Origin: Bradyrhizobium sp. WSM1417
Lineage (GTDB): Bacteria; Pseudomonadota; Alphaproteobacteria; Rhizobiales; Xanthobacteraceae
Reading direction: 5' to 3'
Length of the DNA: 64,000 nucleotides
Assembly: GCF_000515415.1 (NCBI RefSeq)
Contig: NZ_KI911783.1
Coordinates: 908,501-972,500 of the forward strand
Part shown: piece after piece, positions 38,798 through 48,842 of the stretch
Layout of the letters: each line of letters starts with the position of its first letter
How positions within the stretch are numbered: the first letter of the stretch is position 1
Made by a program: the position numbers and the translations under genes
Notes under the pieces: model-generated
Databases searched by the model: none
Told to the model about the DNA's origin: nothing
What the model saw: the letters and a program-made list of their open reading frames with translations, nothing else

Positions 38798-39754
38798 TTA
38801 CAGCCGCCTGAGCGCCACGCTCGACACCGTGTGGTCGGCGCCCTTCTTCAGGATCAGGGTCGCGCGAGGGCGGGTCGGCAGGATATTGTCCTCGAGATTG
38901 GCGAGGTTGGTGCGCTCCCAGATCGCGATGGCGGTGGCGGTGGCTTCCTCGTCCGACAACAGCGCGTAGCGGTTGAAGTAGGATTTTGGGTTGGTGAACG
39001 CGGTGTCGCGCAGCGACAGGAAGCGCCTGATGTACCACTGCCGCAGCGCGGCCTCATCGGCGTCGATATAGACCGAGAAATCGAAGAAGTCGGACACGAC
39101 AGGCACGGCCTTGCCGTCACGCGGCAGCTTGCCGGTCTGCAGCACGTTGACGCCCTCGACGATCAGGATGTCGGGCTGGTCGATCTCGGCCCATTGGTTC
39201 GGCACGATGTCGTAGGTCAAATGCGAATAGACCGGCGCGCGCACATGGCGGCGGCCGGCCTTGATGTCGGAGAGGAAGCTGAGCAGCAGCGGCAGGTCGT
39301 AGCTCTCCGGAAAGCCCTTCTTCTGCATGATGCCCTGCCGCTCCAGCACGGCGTTCGGGTACAGAAATCCGTCCGTGGTGATCAGCTCGACCTTGGGACG
39401 CGGCGACCAGCGCGCCAGCAGCGCCTGAAGCACGCGGGCCGTGGTGGATTTTCCAACCGCGACCGAACCGGCGACGCCGATGATGTAGGGCATCTTGCGG
39501 TCGCGGATGTTGAGGAACTGGCGCTCCGCGTAATAAAGCCGCTGCATCGCATCGACATAGATCGACAGCAGGCGCGACAGCGGCAGGTAAATGTCCTCGA
39601 CCTCCTGCAAGTCGAGGCGGTCGTGCAGCGAGCGCAGCCGGTCGAACTCGCCGGGCTCCAGCGTCATCGGCGTGTCGTCGCGCAGACGCGACCACTCCTC
39701 GCGCGTGTAGACGCGGTACGGATTATACTGCTGCTCGGGTGCGCGGATATCCAT
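38798..39754 (-). CDS. coaA: Pantothenate kinase, type I
   Basis: A 318-residue P-loop kinase that phosphorylates pantothenate in the first step of coenzyme A synthesis. The Walker A motif [21 protein letters not shown] (about 96-116), [30 protein letters not shown] and [11 protein letters not shown] are characteristic of the CoaA family. ATG 39754 fits the family N-terminus. It lies 20 bases downstream of hisE and is probably cotranscribed with the his genes, while coaE is encoded 13 kb away. Confidence 0.96.
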   Translation of the reverse strand: MDIRAPEQQYNPYRVYTREEWSRLRDDTPMTLEPGEFDRLRSLHDRLDLQEVEDIYLPLSRLLSIYVDAMQRLYYAERQFLNIRDRKMPYIIGVAGSVAVGKSTTARVLQALLARWSPRPKVELITTDGFLYPNAVLERQGIMQKKGFPESYDLPLLLSFLSDIKAGRRHVRAPVYSHLTYDIVPNQWAEIDQPDILIVEGVNVLQTGKLPRDGKAVPVVSDFFDFSVYIDADEAALRQWYIRRFLSLRDTAFTNPKSYFNRYALLSDEEATATAIAIWERTNLANLEDNILPTRPRATLILKKGADHTVSSVALRRL

Positions 39755-39774
39755 GACGCGACTCTCCACCTCGG

Positions 39775-40101
39775 CTAGCTGCCGCCCTTGCGCGACGCCT
39801 TTTCTTCCAACCCTGACATATTGGTCCGCTTGTCCAATGCGGCCTCGACCTCTTCCAGCTTTACGCCGCGGGCCTTGAGCAGCACAAGGAAATGATAGAG
39901 CAGGTCGGCGCCTTCGGCGATCAGATGCGCGCGATCGTTTTCGACTGCTGCGATTACGGTTTCGACTGCCTCCTCACCGAACTTCTTGGCGCAATGTTCG
40001 GCGCCCTTGTCGAGGAGCTTGCGGGTATAGGACGCCTCGCCACCCGCTGCCGCGCGGGCGTCGATGGTCTCGGCCAGATCGTGGATCGTGAAACGCGGCA
40101 T
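39775..40101 (-). CDS. hisE: Phosphoribosyl-ATP pyrophosphatase
   Basis: A 108-residue enzyme for the second step of histidine synthesis. It has the MazG-like helix pattern: [50 protein letters not shown], with E-x2-E and D metal-binding residues. ATG 40101 is used. It follows hisF by 100 bases and precedes coaA. HisI (phosphoribosyl-AMP cyclohydrolase) is not fused and not in the window. Confidence 0.95.
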   Translation of the reverse strand: MPRFTIHDLAETIDARAAAGGEASYTRKLLDKGAEHCAKKFGEEAVETVIAAVENDRAHLIAEGADLLYHFLVLLKARGVKLEEVEAALDKRTNMSGLEEKASRKGGS

Positions 40102-40201
40102 ACAAATACTCGGAAAACGCGCCTCGGCCGGTATTGGCCGTCTATCCGGCGGGATAAGCCGGTCCCCGCCGATCATGTAGCATTTTTACGGACGGGAGTC
40201 G

Positions 40202-40978
40202 TCAGGCATCGAGGCGCATGGGCAGCCCGCGCCGGGACATGTGCTCCTTGGCTTCGCGGATGGTGAATTCCCCGAAATGGAAGATCGAGGCAGCCAGCAC
40301 GGCGGTGGCGTGGCCGTCGCGAATACCGTCGACGAGGTGGTCGAGATTGCCGACGCCGCCCGAGGCGATCACGGGAACGGGAATGCTGTCGGCGATCGCC
40401 CGGGTCAGCGGGATGTCAAAACCCTGCCGCGTGCCGTCGCGGTCCATCGAGGTGAGCAGGATTTCACCGGCGCCGAGCGAGACCACCTCCTGGGCATATT
40501 CGATGGCGTCGATGCCGGTCGAGTTGCGGCCGCCATGGGTGAAGATCTCCCAGCGCTCGCCGCCACCGGCGCGCTTGACCCGCTTGGCGTCGATCGCGAC
40601 AACCACGCACTGCCCGCCGAATTTCTCGGCGGCTTCCTTGACGAACTCGCGCCGTGACACCGCGGCGCTGTTGATCGAGACCTTGTCAGCGCCGGCGCGC
40701 AGGAGGGTCTTGATGTCGTTGACCTCACGCACGCCGCCGCCGACGGTCACAGGCATGAAGCAGGCTTCAGCGGTGCGTCGGACCACGTCCAGCATGATGC
40801 CGCGATTCTCATGGGTCGCGGTGATGTCGAGGAAGGTGAGCTCGTCGGCGCCGGCAGCGTCATAGGCGATCGCCGCTTCGACGGGGTCACCGGCGTCGCG
40901 CAAATCGACGAAGTTGACGCCTTTGACGACCCGTCCGTCCTTGACGTCGAGGCAGGGGATCACGCGCACCTTGAACAT
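40202..40978 (-). CDS. hisF: Imidazole glycerol phosphate synthase, cyclase subunit
   Basis: A 258-residue TIM barrel that pairs with HisH and turns PRFAR plus ammonia into imidazole glycerol phosphate and [23 protein letters not shown] holds the catalytic Asp near residue 11, VVAIDAKR the second Asp near 130, and [14 protein letters not shown] the phosphate-binding loop. It starts 10 bases downstream of hisA, in the hisB-H-A-F-E run. Confidence 0.97.
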   Translation of the reverse strand: MFKVRVIPCLDVKDGRVVKGVNFVDLRDAGDPVEAAIAYDAAGADELTFLDITATHENRGIMLDVVRRTAEACFMPVTVGGGVREVNDIKTLLRAGADKVSINSAAVSRREFVKEAAEKFGGQCVVVAIDAKRVKRAGGGERWEIFTHGGRNSTGIDAIEYAQEVVSLGAGEILLTSMDRDGTRQGFDIPLTRAIADSIPVPVIASGGVGNLDHLVDGIRDGHATAVLAASIFHFGEFTIREAKEHMSRRGLPMRLDA

Positions 40979-40988
40979 CGGAGGTCTC

Positions 40989-41729
40989 CTAGGCCGCGGC
41001 GCGGATCAGGGTGAGGGCGGAAGCGGAATCGAGCCGGCCATCGTAAAGCGCGCGGCCGGCGATCGCGCCGGCGAGCTTTTTCGCGCGCGGCGTCAGCATC
41101 GCCTTGACGTCCTCGATCGAGGCGAGGCCGCCGGAGGCAATCACGGGAATCGAGATCGCATCCGCCAGCGCAATGGTTGCATCGAGATTCAGGCCCTTGA
41201 GCAGGCCGTCGCGCGCAATGTCGGTGAAGATGATGGCGGCGACGCCGGCATCCTCGAAACGCCGTGCGATCTCCAGCACCGTCACCTGCGAGGTCTCGGC
41301 CCAACCTTCGACCGCGACCTTTCCGTCACGCGCATCGAGCCCGACCGCGACGCGGCCGGGGAATTTCCTGGCGGCAGCCTTCACCAATTCGGGGTCGCGC
41401 ACCGCGGCGGTGCCGATGATGACACGGGTGATGCCCTTGTCGAGCCAGGCCTCGACAGTCGCGAGATCGCGAATGCCGCCACCGAGCTGCACCGGAATCG
41501 TGATCGTCTTCAGCATCGCCTCGACGGCCTGCGCATTCACCGGCCTGCCGGCAAACGCGCCGTCGAGATCGACGACGTGGAGATACTCAAAGCCCTGCGC
41601 AACAAAGCTCGCCGCCTGCGCGGCGGGATTGAGGTTGAACACGGTCGCGCGCGCCATGTCGCCTTGCTCGAGGCGCACGCATTGGCCGTTCTTGAGGTCG
41701 ATCGCAGGAAAGAGAATCACGGTTTCCAT
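40989..41729 (-). CDS. hisA: Phosphoribosylformimino-AICAR isomerase
   Basis: A 246-residue TIM barrel that isomerises ProFAR to [25 protein letters not shown] has the catalytic Asp at residue 11, [15 protein letters not shown] and [18 protein letters not shown] the phosphate site, and [14 protein letters not shown] the second Asp. It overlaps hisH by 13 bases at its start and ends 10 bases before hisF. Confidence 0.97.
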   Translation of the reverse strand: METVILFPAIDLKNGQCVRLEQGDMARATVFNLNPAAQAASFVAQGFEYLHVVDLDGAFAGRPVNAQAVEAMLKTITIPVQLGGGIRDLATVEAWLDKGITRVIIGTAAVRDPELVKAAARKFPGRVAVGLDARDGKVAVEGWAETSQVTVLEIARRFEDAGVAAIIFTDIARDGLLKGLNLDATIALADAISIPVIASGGLASIEDVKAMLTPRAKKLAGAIAGRALYDGRLDSASALTLIRAAA

Positions 41730-42367
41730 CGCAAAAAGTTCGAGATCAGGGCCAAACCAAAGCGCTGGCTCTTCTCGGGGTGAAACTGCGTCCCGATGGC
41801 CGTGTCCTTGCCGACGATCGCGGTGACAGGCCCGCCGTAATCGGCGCGCGCGAGCACATCGGCCTCGTTGGCGGCGTTGAGGTGGTAGGAGTGCACGAAA
41901 TAAGCGTGCTGGCCCTTAGGGCCGAGCGGCAGCTTGTCCAGCACCGGATGCTCGCGCAGCACATCGAGCGTGTTCCAGCCCATGTGCGGGATCTTCAGGC
42001 TCTCGTCGCGCGGCGTGATCTTCTCGACGTCGCCGCCGATCCAGTTCAGCCCTTGCGTGATGACATGCTCCTTGCCGCGGGTGGCGAACAGCTGCATCCC
42101 GACGCAGATGCCGAACATCGGCCGCGCCTTGACGCGCACCGCTTCGGTGATCGCCTCGACCATGCCGTTGACGGCATCAAGCCCACGCCGGCAATCGGCG
42201 AAGGCGCCGACGCCCGGCAGCACTAGACGGTCGGCGCTGTAGGCCTGGTCCGGATCGCTGGTGACGAACACCTTTTGCGGGTTATCCATGCTGCGCGCGG
42301 CGCGCTCGAACGCCTTGGCGGCCGAATGCAGATTGCCGGAACCGTAATCGATGATGGCGACGCTCAT
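41717..42367 (-). CDS. hisH: Imidazole glycerol phosphate synthase, glutaminase subunit
   Basis: A 216-residue class I glutamine amidotransferase. [19 protein letters not shown] opens the fold, [14 protein letters not shown] holds the nucleophile Cys (about residue 84-85), and [10 protein letters not shown] supplies the catalytic His and Glu. ATG 42367 overlaps the TGA of the DUF2628 gene (42364-42366) as ATGA, so its translation is likely coupled to that gene. Confidence 0.97.
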   Translation of the reverse strand: MSVAIIDYGSGNLHSAAKAFERAARSMDNPQKVFVTSDPDQAYSADRLVLPGVGAFADCRRGLDAVNGMVEAITEAVRVKARPMFGICVGMQLFATRGKEHVITQGLNWIGGDVEKITPRDESLKIPHMGWNTLDVLREHPVLDKLPLGPKGQHAYFVHSYHLNAANEADVLARADYGGPVTAIVGKDTAIGTQFHPEKSQRFGLALISNFLRWKP

Positions 42368-42894
42368 CTTGACCCTCCCGGTTCTGGAAACAAACCAATG
42401 ATGCCGCCTGCCGGCATCGGCGGCGGATTTGAGAATTGCTGACCCGGCACGTTGCGGGTCGGCGGCGGGCCGCCGCGATCGACGGCCCATTGATCGTTGA
42501 CGATGCCGCGCTGCTTCTGGCTCCAGCGCTCGAAGAAGCGGCGCTCGGCGGTGTCCTCGTCGTCGGAAATCACCACGTCGAGCTGCCGCCATTTCCCGCG
42601 CGACAGCGTCCAGCGGCGCAGGCTGGAGGCCTCGAATCCCATCAGGAGCGCGACGATGATGTCGGCGAAGAAGATCGACGACCGGCCGACGCCGAGGCTG
42701 GACAGCCCGACGTTGAAGGCGGCAACGAAGATCAGCCAGCCGACCAGCGCCAGCCACAGCCGATTCCACAGCAGCCAGAACGGTCCGAAGATCATCGCCC
42801 AGAAATGGAAGCCGTCGCGCACGAAGACGAACTTGTCGGTCGCGCGCAGATCGGCTCCGGCAGGAGAGGGAGCATGAACTGTGTAGACGGACAT
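42364..42894 (-). CDS. DUF2628 membrane protein
   Basis: A 176-residue protein with the DUF2628 N-terminus ([30 protein letters not shown]), two to three transmembrane helices (about 30-55, 58-75 and 75-92) and a cytoplasmic, Pro-rich C-terminus ([23 protein letters not shown]). The function of the family is unknown. It lies inside the histidine operon, 64 bases after hisB, and overlaps the hisH start. This place is conserved in several rhizobial genomes as I recall, but I see no motif that links it to histidine. Confidence 0.8.
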   Translation of the reverse strand: MSVYTVHAPSPAGADLRATDKFVFVRDGFHFWAMIFGPFWLLWNRLWLALVGWLIFVAAFNVGLSSLGVGRSSIFFADIIVALLMGFEASSLRRWTLSRGKWRQLDVVISDDEDTAERRFFERWSQKQRGIVNDQWAVDRGGPPPTRNVPGQQFSNPPPMPAGGIIGLFPEPGGSR

Positions 42895-42958
42895 GACGAT
42901 GCCCCGTTCCTAGGAATTCAGTGATACCGCAAACGGCGCGCGCCGCCGGCCCGGAATG

Positions 42959-43552
42959 TCAGCCGCCGAGCGAGCCCTTGGTGGACGGGATTTCGCCCAC
43001 CGCCTTCGGGTCGATCGCGACCGCCGTGCGCAGCGCCCGCGCCAGACCCTTGAAGCAGGACTCGGCGATATGGTGGCTGTTATCGCCATATAGGGTCTCG
43101 ACGTGAAGAGTCACGCCGGCGTTCATGGCGAAGGCCTGGAACCACTCGCGCACCAGCTCGGTGTCGAACTCGCCGATCTTGTCGCGGGGGAAGTCGACCT
43201 TGAACACCAGGACCGGGCGGCCCGAGATGTCGATGACGACGCGCGACAGCGTCTCGTCCATGGGCATGTGCACGCCGGCATAGCGGGTGATGCCCGCCAT
43301 GTTGCCGAGCGCCTGCTTGAGGGCCTGGCCGAGCGCGATGCCGGTGTCTTCGGTAGTATGGTGATGATCGATGTGCAGATCGCCGACCGCCTTGACCGTG
43401 AGGTCGATGCGGGAATGGCGGGCGAGGAGATCGAGCATATGGTCGAAAAAGCCGATGCCGGTCGCGATATTGGACACGCCGGCGCCATCGAGGTTCACGG
43501 TGACCTCGATGTCGGTTTCCTTGGTCTTGCGCTTGATCGTCGCGGTGCGCAT
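42959..43552 (-). CDS. hisB: Imidazoleglycerol-phosphate dehydratase
   Basis: A 197-residue monofunctional HisB that dehydrates IGP to imidazole acetol phosphate. [18 protein letters not shown] and [21 protein letters not shown] provide the metal-binding His/Glu residues, repeated by the second half ([39 protein letters not shown]). No histidinol-phosphatase domain is fused, as usual in alphaproteobacteria. ATG 43552 is chosen over the TTG directly before it. It heads the his run and is divergent from hslV. Confidence 0.97.
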   Translation of the reverse strand: MRTATIKRKTKETDIEVTVNLDGAGVSNIATGIGFFDHMLDLLARHSRIDLTVKAVGDLHIDHHHTTEDTGIALGQALKQALGNMAGITRYAGVHMPMDETLSRVVIDISGRPVLVFKVDFPRDKIGEFDTELVREWFQAFAMNAGVTLHVETLYGDNSHHIAESCFKGLARALRTAVAIDPKAVGEIPSTKGSLGG

Positions 43553-43753
43553 CAAAATTAGCTTTCATCCTCGTTCGGGCCGAAAACGCCGGTCTTTTAA
43601 CAGCCAAATGACGCCTTCGCTACTGCGGGAACGGCTGGCCGGGCCTCTACTTCTGCCTATGGTGAGCGAAATTGGGCCCGGAGCGGCCCGTTGTGCGCCA
43701 GTTGTCCCCTTGGCCCCGACCGCCTAAATCAGCCCGGACAACGAGGATCATTC

Positions 43754-44314
43754 ATGCAGGACTCCCCAAACAGCTCGCCGGGCTGGCACGGCACCACGAT
43801 TTTGACGGTCCGCAAGGGCGGCACGGTGGTGGTCGGCGGCGACGGCCAGGTCTCGATCGGCCAGACCGTGATCAAGCACAACGCCAGGAAGGTCCGGAAG
43901 CTCGGCAAGGGCGACGTCATCGGCGGCTTTGCCGGCGCGACCGCCGACGCCTTCACGCTGTTCGAGCGTTTGGAAGCCAAGCTCGAGCAATATCCGGGGC
44001 AATTGACCCGGGCCGCCGTCGAACTCGCCAAGGACTGGCGCACCGACCGTTATTTGCGACGGCTGGAAGCCATGATGATCGTGGCCGACAAGGACGTTTC
44101 CCTGGTGCTGACAGGCACCGGCGACGTGCTGGAGCCCGAAGCCGGCGTGATGGCCATCGGCTCCGGCGGTAATTACGCGCTGGCGGCCGCCCGCGCCCTG
44201 CTCGACACCGACAAGGACGCCGAGACCATCGTCCGCCGCTCCCTCGACATCGCCGCCGACATCTGCGTCTACACCAACCGCAATGTGACCGTCGAAGCGC
44301 TGGCGGCCGGGTAG
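43754..44314 (+). CDS. hslV: ATP-dependent protease subunit HslV (ClpQ)
   Basis: A 186-residue peptidase subunit of the HslUV proteasome-like protease. The catalytic Thr starts [23 protein letters not shown]; the 12-13 residues before it ([13 protein letters not shown]) would be removed as a propeptide, as in other alphaproteobacterial HslV. The [18 protein letters not shown] segment is typical. ATG 43754 is preferred. hslU is encoded 1.3 kb downstream with two genes between. A family C repeat begins 39 bases after the stop. Confidence 0.97.
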   Translation: MQDSPNSSPGWHGTTILTVRKGGTVVVGGDGQVSIGQTVIKHNARKVRKLGKGDVIGGFAGATADAFTLFERLEAKLEQYPGQLTRAAVELAKDWRTDRYLRRLEAMMIVADKDVSLVLTGTGDVLEPEAGVMAIGSGGNYALAAARALLDTDKDAETIVRRSLDIAADICVYTNRNVTVEALAAG

Positions 44315-44353
44315 GACTTGTGGCTGGACAGCGGACCTCCGGACTGGCTGCAA

Positions 44354-44470
44354 CCTCTCCCGCTTGCGGGAGAGGTCGCGCCGAAGGCGCGGGTGAGGAT
44401 TCTGTCCTCTTGGGGACTGTCCCATTGCGGAAACACCCTCTCCCCAACCCTCTCCCGCAGACGGGAGAGG
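44354..44470. repeat. Palindromic repeat, family C (CCTCTCCCGC type), two hairpins
   Basis: Hairpin one: CCTCTCCCGC-TT-GCGGGAGAGG (44354-44375). Hairpin two: CCTCTCCCG-CAGA-CGGGAGAGG (44449-44470). The 73 bases between are not palindromic. It lies between hslV and the GNAT gene and could attenuate transcription reaching hslU. Confidence 0.85.
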
Positions 44471-44496
44471 GAGCGCCGCACCGCCCTGGCCGCTAG

Positions 44497-44982
44497 ATGA
44501 CCCCCGCCTACATCTTCCGCCCGATGACCGCGGCCGATCTGCCGCTGATCCGGCGATGGCTCGGCGAGGCACATGTGGAGGCGTGGTGGGGCGATCCGGA
44601 CGAGCAGTTCGCGCTCGTGAGCGGCGATCTCGACGAGCCGGCAATGGACCAGTTCATCGTGTTGGCCGGCGGCAAGCCGTTCGGCTATCTTCAATGCTAC
44701 CGCCTGACCGCCTGGAATACAAGTCTTGGGCCGCAACCGGAGGGCACCCGTGGCATCGATCAGTTCATCGGCGAAAACGATATGATCGAGCGCGGGCACG
44801 GTTCGGCGTTCATCCGCCAATTCGCCGACGCGCAGTTGCGGCAGGGGCTGCCCCGCATCGTCACGGATCCTGATCCGCTCAACGCGCGCGCCGTGCGCGC
44901 CTATGAGAAGGCCGGCTTTGTCCGCGAGCGCATGGTCGAGACGCCGGACGGGCCGGCACTTCTGATGGTGCGCGAGGCATGA
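44497..44982 (+). CDS. GNAT acetyltransferase, AAC(6')-like
   Basis: A 161-residue GNAT protein. [29 protein letters not shown] opens the fold, and [32 protein letters not shown] followed by [22 protein letters not shown] matches the aminoglycoside 6'-acetyltransferase / siderophore N-acyltransferase-like group. It should transfer acetyl from acetyl-CoA to an amine. Resistance to an antibiotic is not implied; chromosomal relatives often have no known substrate. Its TGA overlaps the next gene's ATG as ATGA (44979-44982). Confidence 0.8.
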   Translation: MTPAYIFRPMTAADLPLIRRWLGEAHVEAWWGDPDEQFALVSGDLDEPAMDQFIVLAGGKPFGYLQCYRLTAWNTSLGPQPEGTRGIDQFIGENDMIERGHGSAFIRQFADAQLRQGLPRIVTDPDPLNARAVRAYEKAGFVRERMVETPDGPALLMVREA

Positions 44983-45596
44983 CGCTGACAAGTGTGCACG
45001 GGAGCAAGGCCGCGTTTCCGCCGCTCGCCTGGGTCGGCATCGCGCTGCTGCTGCTGGCGCTGCAGGCCTCGATTCTGCTTGCGATGGGCCGGGTGCCGAT
45101 CTGCACCTGCGGCTATGTCAAGCTGTGGCATGGCGTGGTGAACAGCTCGGAAAATTCGCAGCACATCGCCGACTGGTACACCTTCTCGCACATCCTGCAC
45201 GGCTTCCTGTTCTATGGACTGACCTGGCTGCTGTTCGCGCGACTGCCGTTCGTGTCTCTGTCCTGGCCCGCGCGGCTGATCATCGCGATGCTGATCGAAG
45301 GTGGCTGGGAGATCGTCGAGAACTCGCCTTTCATCATCGAACGCTACCGCGCCGGAACGATCTCGCTGGATTATTTCGGCGACAGCATCGTCAATTCGGT
45401 TTCTGACAATTTGTCCATGATGGTGGGCTTCCTCGCCGCGCGCCTGCTGCCCGTATCGGTGACCGTCCTGCTCGGGCTCGTCTTCGAAATCATGCTGGCG
45501 CTCCATATTCGCGACAATCTGACGCTCAATATCCTGATGCTGATCCATCCGATCGAGGCCGTGAAACAATGGCAATCGGGTCCGCCGATCATCTGA
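44979..45596 (+). CDS. DUF2585 / UPF0314 family membrane protein
   Basis: A 205-residue membrane protein with about five helices (24-43, 77-93, 98-115, 140-160, 160-178). It has [16 protein letters not shown] near the N-terminus and a [22 protein letters not shown] motif rich in His, Asp and Tyr, followed by [35 protein letters not shown]. These are features of UPF0314 in alphaproteobacteria. Function unknown; the conserved His, Asp and Glu could bind a metal. It starts by ATGA overlap with the GNAT gene and precedes hslU by 52 bases. Confidence 0.8.
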   Translation: MTLTSVHGSKAAFPPLAWVGIALLLLALQASILLAMGRVPICTCGYVKLWHGVVNSSENSQHIADWYTFSHILHGFLFYGLTWLLFARLPFVSLSWPARLIIAMLIEGGWEIVENSPFIIERYRAGTISLDYFGDSIVNSVSDNLSMMVGFLAARLLPVSVTVLLGLVFEIMLALHIRDNLTLNILMLIHPIEAVKQWQSGPPII

Positions 45597-45648
45597 CGGC
45601 CAAAAAAGCGGCTTGTCCCGCCCCGCATCTGTCCCTAGCTAAGGTCCC

Positions 45649-46953
45649 ATGACAGACTTTTCTCCCCGCGAAATCGTTTCCGAACTCGACCGTTTCATCG
45701 TCGGCCAGGCCGATGCCAAGCGCGCCGTCTCGATCGCGCTGCGCAACCGCTGGCGGCGGCAGCAGCTCGAAGGCTCCTTGCGCGAAGAGGTGCTGCCGAA
45801 GAACATTTTGATGATCGGCCCCACCGGCGTCGGCAAGACCGAGATCGCGCGGCGGCTCGCCAAGCTTGCCAACGCGCCGTTCCTGAAGGTCGAGGCGACG
45901 AAATTCACCGAGGTCGGCTATGTCGGCCGCGACGTCGAGCAGATCGTGCGCGATCTCGTCGAGGTCGCGATTGCCCAGGTCCGCGAGCGCAAGCGCAAAG
46001 ACGTGCAGGCACGCGCGCAGCTCGCTGCCGAGGAGCGCGTGCTCGACGCCCTGGTCGGCGCCAATTCGAGCGCCGCAACGCGGGACTCTTTCCGCAAGAA
46101 GCTGCGCGCGGGCGAACTCAACGACAAGGAGATCGAGATCGAGACGCAAGGCGGCGGCAGCGGCTTTCCGATGTTCGAGATCCCAGGCATGCCCGGCGCG
46201 CAGATGGGCGCGGTTTCGATCGGCGACATCTTCGGCAAGCTCGGCGGCCGCAGCAAGACGCGGCGGCTGACGGTGGAGAGCTCGCACGAGATCCTCATCA
46301 ACGAGGAATCCGACAAGCTGCTCGACGGCGATCAGTTGACGCTGGAGGCGATCAGTGCGGTCGAGAACAACGGCATCGTGTTCCTGGACGAGATCGACAA
46401 GATCTGCGCCCGTGAAGGCCGCGCCGGCGGCGACGTCTCGCGCGAGGGCGTGCAGCGCGACCTGCTGCCGCTGATCGAGGGCACCACGGTCTCGACCAAG
46501 CACGGCGCGGTGAAGACCGACCACATCCTGTTCATTGCCTCAGGCGCCTTCCACGTCGCCAAGCCGTCCGATTTGTTGCCGGAACTGCAGGGCCGCCTGC
46601 CGATCCGCGTCGAGCTGCAGGCGCTGACCCGCGACGACATGCGCCGCATCCTGACCGAGCCCGAGGCCTCGCTGATCAAGCAATACGTCGCGTTGATGCA
46701 GACCGAGGGCGTCACGCTCGACATCACCGACAACGCGATCGACGCGCTTGCGGACGTCGCGGTCGCCGTCAATTCCACCGTCGAGAACATCGGCGCGCGG
46801 CGGCTGCAGACCGTGATGGAGCGGGTGCTGGACGAGATCTCCTTCACCGCCCCCGACCGCAGCGGCGAGACCGTCAGGGTCGACGCCGATTTCGTGCAGA
46901 AGCACGTCGGCGACCTCGCCAATAACGCGGATCTGAGTCGGTTCATTTTGTGA
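45649..46953 (+). CDS. hslU: HslU ATPase/unfoldase (ClpY)
   Basis: A 434-residue AAA+ protein that unfolds substrates for HslV. The N-domain [34 protein letters not shown], Walker [20 protein letters not shown] (about 58-76), pore loop VGYVGRD, Walker [12 protein letters not shown] and the C-terminal [15 protein letters not shown] that inserts into HslV are all present. Typical length. A family A repeat begins 27 bases after the stop. Confidence 0.97.
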   Translation: MTDFSPREIVSELDRFIVGQADAKRAVSIALRNRWRRQQLEGSLREEVLPKNILMIGPTGVGKTEIARRLAKLANAPFLKVEATKFTEVGYVGRDVEQIVRDLVEVAIAQVRERKRKDVQARAQLAAEERVLDALVGANSSAATRDSFRKKLRAGELNDKEIEIETQGGGSGFPMFEIPGMPGAQMGAVSIGDIFGKLGGRSKTRRLTVESSHEILINEESDKLLDGDQLTLEAISAVENNGIVFLDEIDKICAREGRAGGDVSREGVQRDLLPLIEGTTVSTKHGAVKTDHILFIASGAFHVAKPSDLLPELQGRLPIRVELQALTRDDMRRILTEPEASLIKQYVALMQTEGVTLDITDNAIDALADVAVAVNSTVENIGARRLQTVMERVLDEISFTAPDRSGETVRVDADFVQKHVGDLANNADLSRFIL

Positions 46954-46980
46954 TTCCTGCCAGTCCGCTATCTATCCGCC

Positions 46981-47102
46981 GTCGTCCCGGCGAAGGCCGG
47001 GACCATAACCACCGGCAGTTATTGTTGGAAAAGATAGCGGCTCCAGCCTTGGCTCAAAACGAACATTCGTGGCTATGGGTCCCGGCCTTCGCCGGGACGA
47101 CA
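46981..47102. repeat. Palindromic repeat, family A, third copy (CCCGG variant)
   Basis: Left arm GTCGTCCCGGCGAAGGCCGG and GACCATAACCACC; right arm TGGCTATGGGTCCC and CCGGCCTTCGCCGGGACGAC. Compared with the 7409 and 25852 copies, the inner hairpin CCTGG is replaced by CCCGG in both arms, a compensating change that keeps pairing. Confidence 0.85.
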
Positions 47103-47130
47103 ACGGAGGGTGCCGCGCGTCGAGTGCCAT

Positions 47131-48255
47131 ATGCTCACTGACCTTCAGAAAGACCCCTGGCGTCTCCTGCTCGCGATCAACGCGGCGGCCATCGTCGGCG
47201 TCTTCGTTCACAAGATCCAGCTGCCGCCTTACGTCCCCTACATCCACCTCCTCGTCGACTATCATTTCGGCTTCATCAAGCGCGCGCTGATCGGGGCGAT
47301 CGTCGCGCTGTTCACCGACAAGGTGCCGGTGTGGCTGGTGTTCGCGCTCGGCGGCGCGACATGGCTGGTGACGCTGGGACTTTACGCAAGACTATTCCGG
47401 ACAACGTTCGGCTTCACCGCGAAGACATTGCCGCTGTTCGTCTTCATCGCGGGCTCGCCGTTCTTCCTCAAGAATTTCATGCACACGCTCGGCCATTTCG
47501 ACATCTATGGCTGCGCGCTCGCGATCGTCCTGCTGCTGGTGCCGGCCGGGTCGCTGCTGTTCGTGGCGCTGGCTGCGCTGTTCTCGATCGTTCTCGTCCT
47601 GATCCACCACATCCATCTGCTGATGTATGTGCCGACCATCGTCACCATCGTCGTGATCAGGCACTATCTGACGCACGGCTGCGATCGCACCAATGTCGCG
47701 TTCGGCATCATTGCCCTGGTTGCCGTCTCCGCGCTGTTCTTCGCCGCGCAATTTTGGGGAACGATGCCGATCCCGGAGGCGGATTTCGTTGCCTACCTGA
47801 AGAGCCGGATGGCCGATCCCGCGCGGGCCGACCTGCTGCAGTTCGCCTACATCTGGTATCAGCCGCTGACGAAGGAGATTTCCGACACCTGGGGCCGCCT
47901 GCCGCACAACATCCTCGGCGTGCCCGTGTTCGTGCTGCTGATCTGGCTGCACACACCGCTGTGGCGCTATTTTGCGAACCTGATCGCTGCGCTCGCAAAC
48001 GACACGCACCGGCGCCTCGTGGTCGCGGCGCTCGCGGGCGTCAGCCTCGCCTGTCTCGTGATGTTCGCGATGGTGTTCGACTATTCGCGCTGGATCTCGA
48101 ACTGGGCGGTCTGCATGTTCCTGATCCTGCACGCGGTGAAGATGCTGCCCGCCGCGCGCGAGACGCCGCTGATTCCGGCGGAAGATCGGAAGACAAATAT
48201 CTTCGGTCTGATCGTCACACTGATCCCGCGCGTCGGAATCGTGCGGCCGTTCTAA
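47131..48255 (+). CDS. Polytopic membrane protein of unknown function
   Basis: A 374-residue protein with about eight to nine hydrophobic segments spread over its length (residues about 15-32, 55-85, 98-112, 122-150, 150-170, 175-200, 255-275, 290-315 and 318-335). Distinctive motifs are LLVDYHFGFIKRALIGAIV and SPFFLKNFMHTLGHFDIYGCAL, both with charged and His residues within helices. I do not recognise a family; a glycosyltransferase-like or polysaccharide-related membrane protein is possible but unproven. It starts 28 bases after a family A repeat and is convergent with smr. Confidence 0.72.
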   Translation: MLTDLQKDPWRLLLAINAAAIVGVFVHKIQLPPYVPYIHLLVDYHFGFIKRALIGAIVALFTDKVPVWLVFALGGATWLVTLGLYARLFRTTFGFTAKTLPLFVFIAGSPFFLKNFMHTLGHFDIYGCALAIVLLLVPAGSLLFVALAALFSIVLVLIHHIHLLMYVPTIVTIVVIRHYLTHGCDRTNVAFGIIALVAVSALFFAAQFWGTMPIPEADFVAYLKSRMADPARADLLQFAYIWYQPLTKEISDTWGRLPHNILGVPVFVLLIWLHTPLWRYFANLIAALANDTHRRLVVAALAGVSLACLVMFAMVFDYSRWISNWAVCMFLILHAVKMLPAARETPLIPAEDRKTNIFGLIVTLIPRVGIVRPF

Positions 48256-48842
48256 TATCTCGCCCGCCTGATCCGCACGTAAAGCGCGCCCTCGCCGCCG
48301 TGGCCGATGCCGGCTTCCTCGAACCCCACGACGAAGGCGCGAAATTCCGGCAGGCTCAGCCATTCCGGCACCTGACGGCGCAGCACGCCGCTTTCGCCGC
48401 CGCTTCGGCCCTTGCCGGTGATGACGAGCACGAAGGTCAGGCCGTCATGGTGGGCGCGGTGCAGGAAGCCGGTCAGTGCACGATGGGCGCGCATCTGGGT
48501 CATGCCGTGCAGATCGAGCCGCGCCTCGATCTCGCTACGCCCGCGCGACAGCTTTGTGCGCTCGCGTTTGCCGAGCGGCGCCAGCGGCGGCACTGCGGGT
48601 TTCGCTGCACGCGGTGCCGGGGCAGCGGCAATTGGACGTGGCGAGGGCGCAGGCCGCGTGGCGGGCGCTGCAGGGGAAGGCTCGGTGCGCGGTGCGGCCG
48701 GCACCTTGGCGGCACGATGCTTCCTCAGCGGCTTGACCTGCTTGGCGATCGCATCCCACAGCGCGCGCTCTTCCTCGCTCAGCGCGCGACGGCGCGGCGA
48801 GGGACGAGGCTCCAGCACGGGCGGACGGGACGATCGCTTCAT
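48252..48842 (-). CDS. Smr-domain protein (MutS2 C-terminal-like nuclease domain)
   Basis: A 196-residue protein with a long Pro/Ala/Arg-rich N-terminus (about 1-95) and a C-terminal Smr domain: EARLDLHGMTQMRAHRALTGFLHRAH with LDLHG, VLVITGKGRSGG with the Gly loop, and a closing GHGGEGALYVRIRR. Smr domains nick or cleave DNA or RNA at branched or paused sites; E. coli SmrB acts on mRNA at collided ribosomes, though assignment of this single-domain protein to that role is speculative. ATG 48842 overlaps the mltA stop as ATGA. Confidence 0.85.
   Translation of the reverse strand: MKRSSRPPVLEPRPSPRRRALSEEERALWDAIAKQVKPLRKHRAAKVPAAPRTEPSPAAPATRPAPSPRPIAAAPAPRAAKPAVPPLAPLGKRERTKLSRGRSEIEARLDLHGMTQMRAHRALTGFLHRAHHDGLTFVLVITGKGRSGGESGVLRRQVPEWLSLPEFRAFVVGFEEAGIGHGGEGALYVRIRRARY

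Noticed and set aside
44497..44982. An acquired aminoglycoside-resistance gene
   Set aside because: The protein is only AAC(6')-like in fold and motifs, sits in core gene context and shows no mobile element next to it.
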